A stretch of DNA of 64,000 nt from Rhipicephalus microplus (Eukaryota; Arthropoda; Arachnida; Ixodida; Ixodidae): positions 95,683,239 to 95,747,238 of the forward strand of contig NC_134705.1 of the NCBI RefSeq assembly GCF_043290135.1. The letters run 5' to 3'. The stretch's first letter is position 1; each line of letters opens with the position of its first letter. The notes below the pieces were generated by a model, which had not been told where the DNA came from, searched no databases, and saw nothing but the letters and a program-made list of their open reading frames with translations. A program made the position numbers and the translations under genes. Shown here piece by piece: positions 46,143 through 56,580 of this stretch.

Positions 46143-46305
46143 ACAACTCTAGGTATTATTTCTTTTGTCGCCTGAAACAATGCTGCTTTCGTACATGGTA
46201 AGTGCATGCCCGGAAGTATAAAAGAGACCTTGAGGCTGGGGGGGGGCAGGGGGGGGTACAAGTGAGTGGGGGGGGTCTTGTCTCCCCCCAAATAAGGCAT
46301 CACTG
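46143..46305 (+). repeat. Right copy of the 160-bp target-site duplication
   Basis: Repeats 40950-41110. The two G runs differ in length and are interrupted by CA or T. Beyond 46305 the sequences part (AGAGC here, TTTAG of the LINE on the left). Confidence 0.9.
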
Positions 46306-47012
46306 AGAGCACCGCATATTGCTTGCGAATAGGGATTGAATGCATTCTACTCTCGCAAAATGAACGACTAATCAACACAGACCACAAGAGTGGTGCTGGA
46401 TACAGATTACACTGAGAGCTGCATGACAGAAAAACAACAAAGCTAAGGTAGGCCGGAAAATTCGACGTGCTGAGGCGTGTGCTGATACGCACGAATTTTG
46501 AACAAAGTCCGCAAAACTTCTCAAATTATTGCAAAGGCAATGTGAACAAAAATGTTGATTACTCCAAAGTAGCGTGAGTTATCGAATTGGAATTTTTTTT
46601 AGTGACACCATCGGATGTTTTTTTTTTTCTGGTCGTGTTCTATCCTCCTCAACCACCCCTCGTCAAGAATATGGAATAAACAGCGCTGCGTAAATGACGC
46701 AAAGCAAGCCTCTTTAAAGAATGAGCTCACCGAACTTCAGCGTGGCATGTTAGTCCAACGACAACATAGCCAAGACATACGTTCGCGCGTCCCCGAAATC
46801 CCTGAGCGAAGGAACAGCATGCGTTGATAAGCCGACGCTGGTGTAAAGAGGCACGTCGTTAGGATTGCGAGAGCAAGAGCCTCGGCATTTTATGATGGCG
46901 CCAGCTTGGATGTCATTGTTGGCGCTGTCTTTTTACGGTCATTTACTTTCACCTCAGTAGCGTTCTTGATTTATTTCCCTACTAAGCTTTCCTACGCAAC
47001 CTTACTAAGACT
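46306..47012. other. Unassigned sequence
   Basis: No gene recognised. Confidence 0.45.
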
Positions 47013-47131
47013 AGACAAATCTGTGTACTACCCATCATTCCCATGCTCGCTGAAACGCCGTCCACTGCAGCTCCCATAGACACTAGCGCCTGAGTTCCCT
47101 CTCCAGTGTACTCATGGTAAACTATATGCCC
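47013..47131 (-). repeat. hAT-like MITE family A, half copy
   Basis: One arm only: GTGTACTACCCATCATTCCC, then CTCCCATAGACACTAGCGCC and an end AAACTATATG. Matches the right arm of 62678-63108. No matching left arm nearby. Confidence 0.75.
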
Positions 47132-47798
47132 GGCACTAGATTCTTCGAAGCTAAAAATTGAAAGGGAGCGAAGAAAATTGAGAGGGGTTGAGGAGGTGAA
47201 GGGGAGTACTCTCCCGTTATAGCGAATGTGAGCGGCATTGCCGTTAGCCCGTAAGGTGTAATTTGAAAGCGTAAGCTGTACAGTAAAAACAGATATGGAC
47301 TGCAAACTGACCATCTACAGCTGAATAGAAGGAGTAGAAAGCAGTACGCCCAAAGCTGAGGAGGTGTAAAAAAATGTAAAAGAACGACAAGAGGTGAATT
47401 CGAAATAAACTAATACACATTGGAATAATTTTAGATAACCAGTGCAACGAGCTTACCGTCTGCGATTCGTTATATGCATTGTTTCAGAACAAAAAATAAC
47501 GAAAACAATAAAGCGACGGATATAAAGTGAAATAAAAACAAAGTGTGAACGCTGCTTTCATGTTTGTATTTTGTTTATAGTATACCTAGTTGTTTTTATG
47601 CGCTATAGTGAGAGTGCGTCTAATTATATGACGACTGTAATAACGCAACCATAACGTAGTCCCCGAATAGACCAGTACAACCAGACGCAGTAAATGCATA
47701 AAGAAACGACACTGTTTTCTACCAGATGCTGTTTATAAAGAGACGCTGCACGCGCCGCTGAGATACGTTTATTTGCTGTTGCTTTCTCAAAAGTCATT
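47132..47798. other. Unassigned sequence
   Basis: No gene or repeat recognised. Confidence 0.45.
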
Positions 47799-47811
47799 TC
47801 GCGTTTTTGTA

Positions 47812-48058
47812 GCCCCGCCGCGGTGGTCTAGTGGCTAAGGTACTCGGCTGCTGATTCGCAGGTCGCGGGTTCGATTCCCGGCTGCGGCGGCTGCATTTCC
47901 GATGGAGGTGGAAATGTCGTAGGCCCGTGTGTTCAGATTTGGGTGCACGTTAAAGAACCCCAGGTGGTCAAAATTTCCGGAGCCCTCCACTACGGCGTCT
48001 CCCATAATCAAATGGTGGTTTCGGAACGTTAAACCCCACAAATCAATCAATCAATCAA
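47812..48058 (+). repeat. Ruka-like SINE with intact pol III boxes
   Basis: Best-preserved copy: A box TGGTCTAGTGG and B box GGTTCGATTCC both fit the consensus, and the head can pair into a tRNA-like stem (GCCGCGG with CTGCGGC). The tail is four AATC units. TSD TCGCGTTTTTGTA at 47799-47811 and 48059-48071 is perfect. Confidence 0.95.
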
Positions 48059-48071
48059 TCGCGTTTTTGTA

Positions 48072-48344
48072 CGTCTAAGAACGTCGCACGTTTTGCGTGC
48101 TCCTCAAGTTCGGAATGACGTATTCGTCTTTAGGTGAGCGCGCATCGTTCTCCAGCTATTCCGACAACTCGCCGAAGGAGCTTGTAATGAATTTCTCTCA
48201 TAAATGGCTGTGTAATCAGCCGTAGCAAATTGTGTGCAGTGGGATTACATGAACGTGGCCGTCATTCAAAACACGAGCCGAACCGGACTACTTCGCAGAG
48301 AAATACAGAAGCAGTAGCTCCACCCACGTAGCCACAGAAAGTTG
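48072..48344. other. Unassigned sequence
   Basis: Flank between the SINE and the RTE remnant. Nothing recognised. Confidence 0.4.
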
Positions 48345-48912
48345 TCCCCGAGCATAGCCATGATTTGATAGTGTTTGCCGAATGTGCTCCACCCTATTCT
48401 TATTCTCCTAGTTACTTTAATGTCGTGGTTTGGCTCCGCTGTTATTACCTGTCCCAAGTAGATGTAGTCATTATTAACTTCGGGGACACTAGTCCCTACC
48501 TCGAAGCGCTGTTTTCTTCTGAGGTTATTGTACATTACTTTCGTTTTTTGCAGAATAATTTTAAGGCCTACCTTTCTGCTCTGCTTGTCTAATCCACTAA
48601 TCATGAGTTGCAATTTGTCCCCTGAGTTACTCAGCAATGCAATGTCATTGGTAAAGTGCAGGTTACTAAGGTACTCTCCATTATTTCTTATCCATAACTC
48701 TTTTCATTCTAGGCCTCCGAAAACTTCCTGTAAAAACGCGGTAAATAACATTGGGGAGATTGTATCCCCCTTTTTCTTACACCCTTCTCTATTAGTATTT
48801 TGTTGCTTTCTTTATGAAACAGTATATCGGCAGTTGATACTCTATATATTTCTTCCAGGATGTTTATATATGGTTTTTCGACGCCCTGAGTCCACAGTCT
48901 CCGCAGGGTTAA
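48345..48912 (-). pseudogene. RTE-clade LINE RT segment (inverted half)
   Basis: Minus strand from 48908: QGVEKPYINILEEIY, KESNKILIEKGVR, then (after frame changes) KVGLKIILQKTKVMYNN, NNDYIYLGQ and IRIGWSTFGKH. These are consecutive RTE reverse-transcriptase blocks with frameshifts. Its 5' edge abuts the sense-oriented 3' end at 48925. Confidence 0.8.
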
Positions 48913-48924
48913 GGGTATCATAGT

Positions 48925-49160
48925 TGAAATCAAGAAGAATTGAACATGAGCTGGGCATACAGCACGTAGGCAGGGTAACCGCTGGTCATTAAGGGTAACT
49001 GACTGGATTCTCAGAGAAGGCAAGCGTGCTAGTGGGAGACAGAATGTTTGGAAGGCAGATGGTTTGCGGGTATAAAGTTGCAGCAGCAAGCAAAAAACCG
49101 AGTTGACTGGCGGAACATGGGAGAGGCCTTTGTCCTGCAGTTGACGTAGTCAGGCTGATG
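48925..49160 (+). pseudogene. RTE-like LINE 3' end (sense half)
   Basis: Plus strand reads AGHTARRQGNRWSLRVTDWI with stops before it, then the 3' end CCTGCAGTTGACGTAGTCAGGC, matching copy 1 at 15868-16151. It is followed directly by the (GAT)n run. Together with 48345-48912 it forms one element with opposite-strand halves. Confidence 0.75.
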
Positions 49161-49172
49161 ATGATGATGATT

Positions 49173-49203
<31 letters not shown>

Positions 49204-49222
49204 CGACGACGACGACGACGAC

Positions 49223-49300
<78 letters not shown>

Positions 49301-49302
49301 AC
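49157..49302 (+). repeat. (GAT)n array with central (GAC)n, RTE tail
   Basis: Trinucleotide run of about 145 bp starting exactly at the RTE 3' end. The middle, 49201-49224, is GAC. Best read as the expanded tail. Poly-His and poly-Met ORFs are artefacts. Confidence 0.93.
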
Positions 49303-50109
49303 ATTATTCTATAGACACTCAAGAAAGCGTATCTTTAATGTATGCTGTGACAAAAACGTAAACAAGCAAATTCACGAGTTAAGAAAGGCATAGAAAGTAC
49401 AAATGCACAAATTACGAAATTGGGATGTGACCCTGATTCTTAGAGTAAAGCTCTCGTTTGTGATAGTTGGTGCTTTCTTGAATGCATAAAGCAGGGCTGC
49501 GCCAAAGAACACAGACGAAGGAAAGTACACATCAGAGTTTCCTAAGGAGCTGCATAATTTACATGGTTTCCTGAAATCACGCCTCTTAGTCCTGTAGGAC
49601 AGGGAGTGTTTACAAAATTTCCAGTGCACTTTGGCGCAAGCCATTGCTGATCATTGTTATATTGCATATCACTTTGAATAATGTTTGTTTGGCGCTTCTC
49701 ATGTAGTTTTCTGATGTGATGTTTTTTTGGTTTTTGTTTTTATAGGCACGTATCAGGCTGACGTTTGTTTATATTGAGCTCCTTTGATCTTCGGTATTAC
49801 AGATGGCTTTCGCGCCCGTCTAGTGTACTTCCCTTGATCCAAATTTCTCAACACGAGATTGTTTTATGCCGGGGTTTACCACAGCCGGCACTGACGTATT
49901 TCCGTCATTGATATGACGTAAAATATGTAACGACAGATTAAAAAAACGAAAAGAAAAAGTTTCGTCACTGGGCGCCGAACCCATTGCGACTCACTTAGCA
50001 GCGCGCAGCTCGAAATTACTAGGCCACAAGCGTACGTTCATCAGCTTGCTAATGAAGAGCTATTCACATACACCATATCGCGTTTAGCGATACTAAAAGC
50101 TCCGAAGCT
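49303..50109. other. Unassigned sequence
   Basis: No gene recognised. Confidence 0.45.
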
Positions 50110-50404
50110 TTAGCGTGTTTTTGCCATTAGTAATACGATGGCGCGAATAGCGCGCGTTGAGAGCCCTGTAGACGTCGTCGCCCTGATGCATGGGACTACA
50201 CGTGGCGTGGTCTCCCGTGCGCGCGCGCTCATTTCGTGATTCGAGAGCGTGCGAACTTCGCTCACTGCCGCGGCCGCGTTTACAAAAGGAGCACGCTGCT
50301 CACACACGACGAACTGTGACAGTTGTTCGCTCTCGTCCTGTGTATACTTGTGAGTTCATTCCACGCGTCTTTCTGTTTGAGCAGCGTGCTTTAAGAGCCG
50401 AGTT
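50110..50404 (+). repeat. LTR-like dispersed segment, copy 2
   Basis: Reverse complement matches 28548-28760 (blocks such as AACTGTCACAGTTC, GTGTGTGAGCAGCG, GCGGCCGCGGCAG, GAATCACGAAATGAGCGCGCG). Ends not defined. Confidence 0.45.
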
Positions 50405-50515
50405 GTGATACTCGACTATGGGAGAGCTTAAAGCCGTCCCGTGTGCGTCACTTTTGATGATGCCGCAAACACACAAACAATTTGAATAATTGCTGCATCC
50501 CAATAAATATGTGTG
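50405..50515 (+). repeat. Short dispersed repeat, copy at the Tx1 3' junction
   Basis: GATACTCGACTATGGGAGAG, then CTTAAAGCCGTCCCGTGTG. Where a tandem second unit would start (GTGTTTAGAA), the 3' end of Tx1 LINE copy 2 begins. Confidence 0.75.
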
Positions 50516-51884
50516 TTTAGAATAAGTTTATTCTCTCATGGGACGCAACAAAGCTAAGGGACAAGCGTCTGTATAACAGGCACAATAACAAACAAAAGAC
50601 AAAGCACAACATACATTACACATTTAAACAAAAGTGTCCAAGTCCGTAGGATGTCTATAGTCCATAGTACTAATAACTATACATACACTACATAAATGCA
50701 TTAATCACAATATAGACAATGTTCATGATGATATATGTGCAGAATTTACAAGACTTCGTGAAGATGTTAGAAAATATGTACAACGGGTATCAATATTCAT
50801 AAAAAATACATAACTTTCAGCGTTATAATGAAGTGCATATATAGAAGAGCTCACACCAATATGGGACATACACAAACACATAAAAATAGTAAACACATAC
50901 TGATTACATGCACCAATCAGACATTGACAGGCGACCTGGCTATAGGAACCAGGCCAGGTGGAAGACTAATCGAACGCGTCTGTCAACTACGGAAAGAAAG
51001 CGGCGCGACCATTGTCGCAGAAATTCTTCCTCCCCACGGAAGAACAATTCCTCCGACAGAAACGATAAGAGTTCAGAGTAGAGGCGTTCCAGAATCGGAA
51101 AAAGAGCACGACGACGATGACCTGCCTCAACAGCTTCGCACCTATTACGCCATAAACAAAAAGCTCCCGCAGCTAATAGAAGGCGTGCAAGGCGACTACG
51201 CGAGCAGCGACCATTTGTTACAAAGCGATTAACACCTAGGCCACGAAAACTAGTGTTAACTGACTTCCAAAACACCTTTGCAATGACACATTGCTGCAGC
51301 ATATGCTGGTTAGACTCCTGTAACGGGCAGTTAGGACAAGTGGAAGATGGGACCACGGCCCACCTCTTAAGTCTGTCCCGTGTTGGGAGTACTCTCCATT
51401 CAAGACGCTACATAAAGTCACGGAGGTGACCAGGCAAAAACGATGCCGTTATCGCGCTCCACGAGACATGTCTCGATCGTGCTAGACGGGCTGGAGGAAC
51501 CAGAGGAAGCAGAAGAGCCGCCGTTGTATCTACAATGCGGCTTTCAAGAATGTCCACATCGGGACAAACCTGCTGCGCGTGTCAATAAAATGCTACTGCC
51601 GTTGAGTAGAATGCAGGCACGTTAATTGTTTGCGGTGCAGAATTAAGCCGTGCATCTGGTAGTAAATAGCGTAGTTTGGTGCCTAAGAAATAACAGGCAA
51701 GATCACGCGCGGCGCACTGATCACCATGCAACAACCGAAGTAAGAATCGTAGGGCAAGTAGCCGGCAGCGAACAGAGACGGATGGGAATGTGAATCCACC
51801 GCAGTTTCTCGGTTGCCCAAGAGCTGCTCGGCAAACCAGCTCTGTTCCACCCGACCAGAAAAAGAAGCCAATGAGGAATTGCAA
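50516..51884 (-). pseudogene. Tx1-clade LINE, second copy, 5'-truncated and decayed
   Basis: Minus-strand sequence homologous to the last 300 or so residues of the ORF2 at 41380-44787: FFWSGGTELV (51884 down to 51582), then LRDFM-stop-RLEWRVLPTRDRL, CPNCPLQESNQHMLQQC and the C-terminus at 50940, with frameshifts and a TAG in place of a Trp codon. The 3' UTR runs to 50516, where TTTAGAATAAGTTTATT matches the other copy's 3' end. Protein identity by eye is roughly 70 per cent, so this is an older or different subfamily. Confidence 0.92.
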
Positions 51885-52178
51885 CGACCTGGTGATTGGC
51901 GGTCAAAAAAAAAGGTTCACAATTTTCGCACAATGGTCATAAAACAAGAACTTTTGTCCCTATTATGGACCCGCAAACTACCACGTGGTGAGGGACGCAG
52001 TTAAAAGGTCTTCATTACACACAATTGAATTCAAAACGAGAGAGAATGCTTGGTATGGCAGAACACATAAGGGAACGCATGGCTTTTATCACGCAGACGG
52101 AATAACTGTCCGATTGATGAAATATGATGTACATAATTTACTGTCAAATATGACTCACCTTCGCTATGCCCCTGAAAT
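51885..52178. other. Unassigned sequence
   Basis: Flank of LINE copy 2. No repeat of its left flank is visible, so no TSD is found. Confidence 0.4.
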
Positions 52179-52186
52179 GTAGTGAG

Positions 52187-53177
52187 CATAAAGTTTCATA
52201 CAATAATACCTAGAGCGTAATCTGGCGCTAGTGTCTCCGCTGGCTTCCTCAGCGGCGCTTGTACCCCCATGGGAATTATGGGAAGTACAAGCGTTCGGAT
52301 CCGCTTTGGATGGATTACGTTCTTGCGATTCGCGGCGCTTCTTTTTCGGGTGTAAAACAAAGTGATATGAACTCAGATTTAATTTAAACTTGCTTAAATA
52401 ATTTGTGCGAGAACTTTTTTGCAAAAAGTTTTCGTGACAAGACGGCAAAAGTGAAACCTGGGCGAATTCAATCACCGGATTTTGGATCGCTGTGCCATTG
52501 CGGTCCAGATTTCCCATCAAGCTTTAATGAAGCATTTTTACAACACTTGAAAACAAACATGATTGTTTTTTTTCTCAAAAGTACGTATTATCTATTTATA
52601 AAAATAACAGTACAATTTTAGGTGTGAAACACTTATTGTTTCCTCTTCTGTGACACTAGATGCGCCTGTCCCAGTGGTCCCAGTGGTATGCCTTCAACGC
52701 ACCTCTTGTTGTGTTGTGAAGTCAAGTCAGCGGAGCATGACGGTGCATCTATTTTGCTTCGTCATCGCTTTGCAGTCGATTTAAAACGAGCTTAGGCAAG
52801 ACGCGCTCGTGAAAAACACGAACTCGAGGCAATATCCTGCGCTGGCATAAAACGCTACAGCTATGCGCAGTGGTAAATGGACAATGCTTCGTTAAAAACT
52901 GTCGAATATGACTCGCAAAGCTCCAACCTGGCGGAAAATCAGGAAATCCAGTGGTCGTCAGCCTCTTCGAAAAACAAAGGCACTGCTTTAGCCTCTTTCA
53001 CTGCACCTCTCTACCCGCGCAGTGTGAGGAACGAAACTGAAACTGTAGTAAAAAGACCGTAGGCACTTCGCCAGTTAACCCTATCCAATCCAAAGCCTGT
53101 ACTTCACACAATTTAAAAGGAGGTACACGATCGCAGCGCCAAATTCCTCTCTAGTTATTATTGTATGAAACTCTGTG
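52187..53177. mobile_element. Non-autonomous hAT-like element, family A, 991 bp
   Basis: TIRs CATAAAGTTTCATACAATAA (left) and, inverted at the right, CACAGAGTTTCATACAATAA, continuing over about 43 bp to CTGGCGCT. An exact 8-bp duplication GTAGTGAG lies outside both ends (52179-52186, 53178-53185). No transposase coding: internal ORFs are short and unsupported. Confidence 0.88.
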
Positions 53178-53330
53178 GTAGTGAGTGTCTACACCATTTC
53201 AAACCATGATAACGCATTCAGAGGCGCTCAGTGGATTTCGTGGCCGACAGTTGTCTCGCTTGCAATGACATCTCTTCCAAACAAGATTAAAAAAAAATAG
53301 CAGTATATCCACGGAGTGAATGATGAAAAG

Positions 53331-54064
53331 TGGGGCGAAGCATCCGTCCGTCCATTTGTTCTTGCTTCCGTCCGTCCATCCATGCGTCCGCCTGTGTGAC
53401 AGTCCGTGCGTCTATCCGCCCCCCTCCGTGCGTGCGTCTGTTCGTGCGTCCATCCCTGCGTTCGTCCATGCATCTGCCCCTGCGTCCGTCTATGCGTCCA
53501 TCCATCCGTGCAGCCATCCGTGCGTCTGTTCATGCATTTGTCTGTGTGTCCGTTCGTCCGCCTATTCAACACTCCAAGTACCACCATCTCGCATCTTATC
53601 ATCATATATTCCGCATATGCACCGCCATTCAGTGGACATTCCAAGGACTAAACGAGAGGTGGCAAGCGCACACTTTCATTTCTTACGGCTTGAGCTTCGT
53701 GTCAACTTCCCACCTTTAACCACCTCGAGTTCATGGTATATACCAGCTCAATTGTATTCATGGCACTGCGGCCCAACGCTCGCTAAACCTTTCTAAATAA
53801 AACCAAGGAGGTTACGCCCAGCGAGTATAACGTAGCAACCCTTTCTTGTCAGATAGTGCTCAATGTACATGCCAATTGCTGCTAATGGGGTACGACAGAC
53901 AGGAGAATTCGGCTTTTAGTCAACGCGCACGCTGAGAAGTTTTTATTGTTTAACAACACACAGGAGAAATCTCCCACCGGCACCACCTTGCAGGTTAAAG
54001 CGTAAGACATGTTACGCACAACTACGAGGGATGAACGGGTGCCGCTTTAAGGAGCTTCGCCCCA
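53331..54064 (-). repeat. Minisatellite-bearing MITE, copy 2 (uninterrupted)
   Basis: 734 bp bounded by TGGGGCGAAGC and GCTTCGCCCCA, inverted 11-bp ends. Contains the minisatellite (53343-53575, CCGTCCATGCGT-type units on plus) and the full non-repetitive half. Serves as the reference for copies 1 and 3. No target duplication seen. Confidence 0.82.
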
Positions 54065-55439
54065 AAAAAAAAATCGATGGAGTGGAAATGATTGCCCAGG
54101 AGTGAAGCCCTGCCTATGGCAAGGTGGCAGCTGCAGCGGCCACCTTACTAGGGGCATGATAAAGTATCCCCGTTAAGCGATTAAGAACAGAAGTTTCCCT
54201 CGCACGCCCAACGAGTTTAATGTGGAAACTTTTTCGAGTCACATAGTGCTCCAAGTGCTTCTTAGTGTTACTAATTTTCCTTAATAAGCCTCCAATAGGA
54301 GGCAAAGTTGTTCGGAGATTCAGTCACCCATACCCGTTTCTGTGTGTTGGAACAACTATCTTTTAATATAGAATAACGTAGCATTTACATTAACATAATA
54401 AAGCCACTTGATCTTTAAGTGGGCACTACCAGAAACGAGAAATTTTCCGCCATCTTGGCAGTGGCAAAATCTGGCTTTACTTCTGCTGGCGGGGCATTGC
54501 GGGAGCTTGCACTTTTTTTTTAGCCCAAAATTACTTTGTGTTTGTAAAACAATAAGCCTTTTACTCAAGATCCTGCCGCCCGGTTCTTAGCCGATCCCCC
54601 TTTGTGGTTGTGCGCCAGAGTGACAAACATCATCATCATCATCCTCATCACTCCAGCAATTTTTTAATCCTCCTTCATCTCTTCGATGACCGCTCAGGGT
54701 CGGTTCACGCTAGCGGCAAGCCTAACGTAACGGCGCAGCGCCGTAGACCATCGGCCGCCACCACCTGCGCGGGAGAGCTGTTCAAAGTGCACGGCAAACT
54801 TCGCCAGCGAGGCATTTCAGCCTCCGACAAAAATGGCTGCCCTTCCGCATACACTTGTCGACCGCCTCAAATCTATCGAGCTGCAGCCGTGCGCTCTGTA
54901 GCTCGCAAGCTCCGAACTGATGCTTCCATTTGCTTTAGATGCATATTCTTTAGCTTCGACAACACAGTACTCCAATCAATTCGGTACCGTTTTTGAGAAC
55001 CATACTCAAAGCGATACTCCCAGATGTTCTCGGCCTAAGAAAGCCTGCCCGAATCTCACAAGGCATACATTACACGTCTGTTTGTTGTTGAAAACGCTGG
55101 ATAGTTTGCGCCACTTGTCTAAACGCCTGCTTTGGGAACGTCATTTTGAAGTGCTGTGTGCTTTTTTAAATACCGGACAGGCTAAAATGCTCTAGTCACT
55201 GATGGAACGTAGTCTGGGAACCACACGTACGACATATCGTGAAAAGCGCGGAGCAAGAAGCAAGCAGCTCGAAGGGTCCCGCGGCCGACACAGACAATGC
55301 GGAGAGGCGAAAGCAGACGACGCGGCTCACCCATGTCGCTCCTCCGTCGCTGATTGGCTAAACCACTCTCCGGGAAATAGCAAATACCACAAAAATAGGT
55401 CTCGGGTCCATTTTTCGAATGGCGAACAATGGCAGACGT
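54065..55439. other. Unassigned sequence
   Basis: Includes a 130-codon plus ORF (54604-54996) that starts in a CAT-repeat and has no recognised domain. Confidence 0.4.
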
Positions 55440-55989
55440 GCGCCGAATTCTCCTGTCCCTCACTTCCTCTTAACAGCCATTGGCATGTACAATGAGTACT
55501 ATCACTATCTGACAGGAAAAGGTTACTCCGTTATACTCGCTGGGCAACCTCCTTGGTTTTAGAAAGGTTTAGCGAGCGATGGGCCGCAGTGCCATGAATA
55601 AAATCAACTAGTATATACCATGAACTCGAGGTGGTTAAAGGTGGGTAGTAGACACGAAGCACAAGCCGTAAGAAAGTGTGCGTTTGCCACCTCTCGTTTA
55701 GTCCTTGTAATGTCCGCTGGATGGCGATGCTTGTATATGGGGAATATATGATGAAAACATGCGAGATGGTGGTACTTAGAGTGTTGAATAGGTGGACGAA
55801 TGGACACACAGACAGATGCATGGATGGACGCATGAACAGACGCAGGGGCGGATGCATAGACGAACGCATGGACGGACGCACGAACAGACGCACGCACGGA
55901 CGGGCGGATGGACGCATGGACGGTCACCCAGACGGGCGCATGGACGGATGGAAGCAAGAACGAATGGACGGACGAATGCTTCGCCCCAC
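55440..55989 (+). repeat. Minisatellite-bearing MITE, copy 3 (5'-truncated)
   Basis: Begins in mid-element at CGCCGAATTCTCCTGTCC and ends GCTTCGCCCCA. Minisatellite at 55793-55975. Homology with the other copies runs about 25 bp past the end (CACTCCGTGGATAT), so the real right border may lie near 56015. Confidence 0.8.
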
Positions 55990-56026
55990 TCTCCTTTATT
56001 CACTCCGTGGATATGCTGCCAATTTT

Positions 56027-56580
56027 TTTCTCTTGAAGACTGTGCCAGGACGTGGTTTGAGAATAGTGAGGCAACGCTGACAACCTGGAATGACTTTTGT
56101 GCTTCCAGGACATCTTTATGTGTGTCCTTCGAAAGCAAAGGGCCGAAACTCAACAGGAAACACGTATGCAGCTTGCGAACGGGAAAGCGTACGCCGAAGA
56201 AGACTCGGCTATTCTGCCATACCACCCCACCATGCGTGAGGATAGGAAGGTTGGCTTCTTGACATGGGACGTTAAGCAGGAACTGTTTGCCTGTCTTGTA
56301 CGTACCCCACCAAAGACGGCTATGAAATTCGTCTCGAAAACTACAACGATTGAAAGGGCGCTTGAGATGCATACCAGCCAGTTCAACCACCGCATTCTCT
56401 TGATGACCTGCGAGGAGGTTTGAGCACTGCATTCTGGTACCTTGCGCGAGATCATCAGATTGATCGTTTGGGAGGAGATGCGCTAATTGTTGTCTACCTC
56501 GCAGCCTCATCATTGCTCGGAAGCTATCAAGTTCTCTAAACCACCTCAGAGGGCGGCAAAATCAGCCACGGCGAGGTCGA
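56027..56580 (+). pseudogene. Gypsy gag pseudogene fragment
   Basis: Plus strand reads LEDCARTWFENSEATLTTWN, then in a second frame LRKQRAETQQETRMQL, DVKQELFACLVRTPP, FVSKTTTIERALEM and LREIIRLIVWEEM. These match consecutive parts of the Gag at 9928-11319 (residues about 124-275) in order, with at least one frameshift. LTRs, zinc knuckle and pol are absent. It derives from a related but clearly different gypsy lineage. Confidence 0.85.

Noticed and set aside
46144..46146. TTG start codon for LINE ORF1
   Set aside because: It lies in the flanking duplication, outside the element. The frame is open by truncation, and the first ATG is at 46095.
40950..46305. LTRs flanking the Tx1 element
   Set aside because: The 160-bp direct repeats have no TG...CA ends, primer site or polypurine tract, and the enclosed genes are LINE-type. 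A target duplication fits better.
47812..47890. Functional tRNA gene
   Set aside because: The tRNA-like head is followed by the SINE body and tail and lies within a target duplication. The same head recurs in all SINE copies.
49029..49361. Poly-His and poly-Met ORFs
   Set aside because: Translation of the (GAT)n/(GAC)n tail of the RTE remnant.
55776..56513. 245-codon minus ORF
   Set aside because: It runs antisense through the MITE minisatellite and the gag pseudogene. The periodic composition comes from the repeat, and the opposite strand carries the recognisable gag blocks.
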